A stretch of DNA of 64,000 nt from Methylobacterium sp. CB376 (lineage in GTDB: Bacteria; Pseudomonadota; Alphaproteobacteria; Rhizobiales; Beijerinckiaceae). A program made the translations under genes and the position numbers. The stretch lies in assembly GCF_029714205.1 (NCBI RefSeq), contig NZ_CP121648.1:3056001-3120000 (forward strand), read 5' to 3'. How positions within the stretch are numbered: position 1 is the stretch's first letter; each line of letters starts with the position of its first letter. This document shows positions 63,970-64,000 of the stretch, piece by piece. Under the pieces are notes generated by a model. It saw only the letters and a program-made list of their open reading frames with translations. It ran no database searches and had not been told where the DNA came from.

Positions 63970-64000
63970 TCGCCGATCTCGCCGCCCTGCTCGCGGTGCC
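63966..64000 (+). CDS. Start of the metal ABC transporter permease (cut by window end)
   Basis: A TTG at 63966 overlaps the stop of the binding-protein gene (TTGA). The frame reads M-I-A-D-L-A-A-L-L-A-V-P before the window ends, matching the hydrophobic start of ZnuB-type permeases. Too short for certainty, but the overlap and synteny are convincing. Confidence 0.6.
   Translation, partial: MIADLAALLAV

Overview
The window looks like chromosomal DNA of a very GC-rich alphaproteobacterium, most likely Methylobacterium or a close Rhizobiales relative. The main evidence is the PhyR/NepR general stress response pair with its GGAAC-N16/17-CGTT promoters, many small Rhizobiales-type membrane and secreted proteins, and dispersed palindromic repeats between genes. 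I found no rRNA, tRNA or CRISPR array.

Layout. 1-2716: an ABC transporter, running out of the window, whose ATPase domain is degenerate and about twice the usual size. 3097-7069: a compact general stress response island with phyR, nepR, a KGG-repeat protein, a DUF1328 protein, several small proteins and a probable stress-induced small RNA; seven exact and one near-exact sigma-EcfG promoters lie inside about 3.4 kb. 7606-18000: housekeeping and conserved genes (DUF2865, DUF4332, metallo-hydrolase, DUF1499, acyl-CoA ligase, DUF3429, a TspO-like protein without a visible start codon, FUSC protein, PheC-like binding protein, chemoreceptor). 18363-18866: a decayed partial copy of that chemoreceptor. 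19004-27708: a carbohydrate or organic-acid catabolic cluster, read on the minus strand, with an SDR dehydrogenase, a split transketolase, a beta-hydroxyacid dehydrogenase, a TRAP transporter with fused DctQ-DctM, and a full-length transketolase.

28073-44491: mostly core functions: a TPR protein, ispE, a polyprenyl diphosphate synthase, an RND efflux operon carrying its own TetR regulator and a perfect 12-bp-arm palindrome upstream, an HWE/HisKA_2 histidine kinase, a TrmN6-like methyltransferase, a Tyr/Arg-rich secreted protein, an S49 peptidase, and glyQ-glyS. 44856-53072: many small or lineage-specific proteins, mostly membrane or secreted, plus a polytopic GT-C-like protein and a SAM methyltransferase.

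53073-59008 is an accessory stretch: an FkbM methyltransferase with a truncated second copy, an IS256-type transposase remnant, a methyltransferase, several palindromes, and an AraC regulator whose start codon is the last of ten ATGs in a 16-bp tandem array. Each perfect unit of that array supplies a GGAGG ribosome binding site and the next ATG. 59009-64000: a small protein, an ExaC/AcoD-type aldehyde dehydrogenase, a secreted acetamidase/formamidase-family protein and the start of a metal (Zn/Mn) ABC transporter operon.

The observations I rate highest are the stress island with its candidate C-rich-loop small RNA (about 4851-4940), and the 16-bp SD+ATG array at the AraC gene (57663-57822).
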